In this document: piece by piece, positions 62,624-64,000 of the stretch
Layout: each line of letters opens with the position of its first letter
Numbering within the stretch: the stretch's first letter is position 1
DNA from: Spirochaeta cellobiosiphila DSM 17781
GTDB lineage: Bacteria > Spirochaetota > Spirochaetia > DSM-17781
Direction: 5' to 3'
Length of the DNA: 64,000 bases
NCBI RefSeq assembly: GCF_000426705.1
Contig: NZ_KE384554.1
Span: 124,001 to 188,000 of the forward strand
The notes under the pieces: generated by a model
Seen by the model: only the letters and a program-made list of their open reading frames with translations
What the model was told of the DNA's origin: nothing
Database searches by the model: none
Position numbers and translations under genes: made by a program

Positions 62624-63770
62624 AAAGCGGAGACTCCTTAGTGTATTGCTATTAGGTTTTATCTGTGTATTCTCCTATGCAGAATTAACAGAGACCACAT
62701 CTGAACATTTTGTAATATATAGCGATAAGACCTTACCGGAAGTACAAATACTGGAAGAAAGCCTGGAAGACTTCTATCAATTAGTAGACGAATATTTAAC
62801 CTTTCCTACAGAATCTAACCTGCTCCCGTATAGAGTTTATGATTTTTCAACAAAAGAAGAATTCCAACAGCACCTCCTGGAATCAAGCCTCCCCACCAAT
62901 TATCAACCACCAATTTATCTTCATTTTGAAACCCCTAAATATAGACGATTATTAGGGGTTGACCTAGTTGAAAACTGGACACAAACAAAACAGCAATTAA
63001 CTATACAACTAATTCGAGGTGCCTTTGGGACTCCCCCGTATTGGTTACAAGAAGGGTATAGCTTATTTTTTAGTGATACAAACTGGAATAATAAAATTAG
63101 CCAACCTCAAGCATCAGCCTGGTTACTGGAAGCAAAAAAAATAATAAAACAGGATAATCCATTCCAATATATAACCAATGAAGATGGATCGAAGGGCGTA
63201 TCACGTGAGGCAAGAATCGCTAGTTGGGCGTGGGTCAACTTTTTAGTTCACTCTCCCAGCAACTTTGATAATAGACGAATATGGAATGCTTGGCATTTAG
63301 TAAACAAATCCTATGACAGGAATAAAAACACAGAAGCAGTAGCTCAACAATTATTCCTCCACAGTCGAAATGAACAAGAGTGGAATATAGCCATTAAAGA
63401 ATTTTACAAAGGACAATTAAGCTTTTCAGAATCTCTAGGGCAGTTAATAGATTATATTAAGAACGATAAAAGCAAAGTTGTTGACAAAATAACTCTCATG
63501 GAAAACACCTATCCGGATATGGATTACCGATTTGATTACTACTGTGGTTTGTACTATTACCAGAACTCAGAATGGGAAAAATCAATAAAGTACTACAGAC
63601 AAAGTATTAAAAAAGAAAGTCCAGCGGGCTTAAGTGAATATGGCTTGATCTTGGCTTTATACAAGAATAATCAAATCCCAGAAGCAAAAAGCCTCTGGGA
63701 ATCAGCACTGATATTTTCTGAAGAAACATATAAAGCAAGCTTGAACAATTTAAACAAGCTATTTGAATAG
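62616..63770 (+). CDS. Secreted DUF1570-like protein with TPR tail, catalytic motif lost
   Basis: 384 residues from ATG 62616, which has AAAGGTGG 8-9 bases upstream; a GTG at 62604 is a longer alternative. Signal peptide (1-22, ending SYA). The middle TTEHFVIY-like strand (ETTSEHFVIYSD) and the PYWLQEGYSLFFS element look like DUF1570-type gluzincin peptidases, but the expected HExxH reads QLIRGAF, so the protein is probably not an active peptidase. A TPR-like C-terminus (about 300-380) follows. A strong terminator lies just downstream. Confidence 0.7.
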   Translation: MIKKRRLLSVLLLGFICVFSYAELTETTSEHFVIYSDKTLPEVQILEESLEDFYQLVDEYLTFPTESNLLPYRVYDFSTKEEFQQHLLESSLPTNYQPPIYLHFETPKYRRLLGVDLVENWTQTKQQLTIQLIRGAFGTPPYWLQEGYSLFFSDTNWNNKISQPQASAWLLEAKKIIKQDNPFQYITNEDGSKGVSREARIASWAWVNFLVHSPSNFDNRRIWNAWHLVNKSYDRNKNTEAVAQQLFLHSRNEQEWNIAIKEFYKGQLSFSESLGQLIDYIKNDKSKVVDKITLMENTYPDMDYRFDYYCGLYYYQNSEWEKSIKYYRQSIKKESPAGLSEYGLILALYKNNQIPEAKSLWESALIFSEETYKASLNNLNKLFE

Positions 63771-63772
63771 CT

Positions 63773-63800
63773 AGCCCCTCTAAAGGGGCTTTTTTCTTTT
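63773..63800. terminator. Strong intrinsic terminator after the DUF1570-like gene
   Basis: AGCCCCT (63773-63779) / AGGGGCT (63784-63790) 7-bp stem, loop CTAA, then TTTTTCTTTT on the plus strand. The minus-strand frame at 63780-63992 ends within it, so it may serve both directions; the minus strand has no long T-run beyond the stem. Confidence 0.9.
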
Positions 63801-63992
63801 AAGAGGACGAGTGGTGGGCCATTTATTCTTACGAAAATAATAACGCATGGCCCCTTCAATATCCTTATTGGCAGCAATAAGAGGACTTAAGCAATTCTTA
63901 GAAAACTTAAGAACATGATTAAATCTTTCCTTGCTGATTACTTGATCAAAATTTTCCTTATCCCACAAAGGTTTAAGTAAATAATAGATCAT
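63780..63992 (-). CDS. Small protein at the window edge, unknown
   Basis: 70 residues beginning MIYYLLKPLWDKENFDQVIS, rich in Lys and Arg, no recognised family and no membrane helix. GGAG lies 4 bases before the ATG (at the last bases of the window), which is close for a Shine-Dalgarno. It could instead be the 3' part of a longer gene starting outside the window. Its stop lies inside the hairpin of the terminator shared with the convergent gene. Confidence 0.45.
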   Translation of the reverse strand: MIYYLLKPLWDKENFDQVISKERFNHVLKFSKNCLSPLIAANKDIEGAMRYYFRKNKWPTTRPLKRKKPL

Positions 63993-64000
63993 TCGACTCC

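Overview
The window looks like a nearly gap-free piece of an AT-rich spirochaete chromosome (phylum Spirochaetota, probably Spirochaetaceae-like). The lineage call is inference from gene content: a che cluster with a CheX-type phosphatase and CheD, a complete Bat (aerotolerance) operon, a stand-alone ParC/ParE pair, ClpC-McsA-McsB, secreted TPR, PEGA and beta-barrel proteins, and an omega subunit in a yicC-kinase-rpoZ-miaA string. I found no rRNA, tRNA, insertion sequence, prophage or CRISPR array. No gene-free stretch reaches 300 bases; the largest, about 245 bases, is the divergent gap at 9522-9766.

Layout. 46-2038 (+): two secreted barrel-like proteins. 2039-9521 (-): moxR, DUF58, a putative lipoprotein, batA, batB, batC, batD, batE. 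9767-10474 (+): ZIP transporter. 10475-19118 (-): MCP-like protein, cheA, cheR, cheB, cheD, cheY, cheX, second response regulator, HExxH protein, udk. 19208-20207 (+): CoA-binding protein, glutaredoxin, ferredoxin-thioredoxin-reductase-like protein. 20204-31675 (-): phosphodiesterase, ArsC/Spx protein, Nramp-like transporter, glycogen phosphorylase, secreted protein, parC, parE and two cyclic-nucleotide-binding proteins. 31778-32608 (+): PHP phosphoesterase.

32669-52824 (-): an unbroken run of 20 genes with no gap above about 45 bases: Cas2-like protein, prfB (programmed +1 frameshift), response regulator, PEGA protein, ftsY, secreted protein, Lol-type ABC transporter, rlmK-like methyltransferase, mcsA, mcsB, clpC, large TPR protein, murC, yicC, nucleotide kinase, rpoZ, miaA and a 30-residue mS38/bS22-like peptide. 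52871-54109 (+): secreted protein. 54096-60684 (-): GH57-like protein, an Rnf-like membrane module and a DUF212 protein. 60781-63770 (+): pseudouridine synthase, P-loop/Asp23 fusion and a peptidase-like secreted protein. A small minus-strand ORF lies at the right edge.

The most unusual content is the Rnf-like module at 56083-60197. Its RnfC-like subunit keeps two 4Fe-4S motifs but has degenerate FMN/NADH loops. Its RnfD-like subunit appears to lack the flavin-attachment threonine. Its RnfA/E-like subunit contains no cysteine. A 402-residue membrane protein of unknown family sits directly upstream, and no RnfB or RnfG is present. Other leads are an orphan Cas2-like protein next to prfB, a CheA with a MshEN/T2SSE_N-like repeat where P2 is expected, the 30-residue ribosomal-type peptide, a P-loop/Asp23 fusion, and a glutaredoxin overlapping an FTR-like catalytic subunit.
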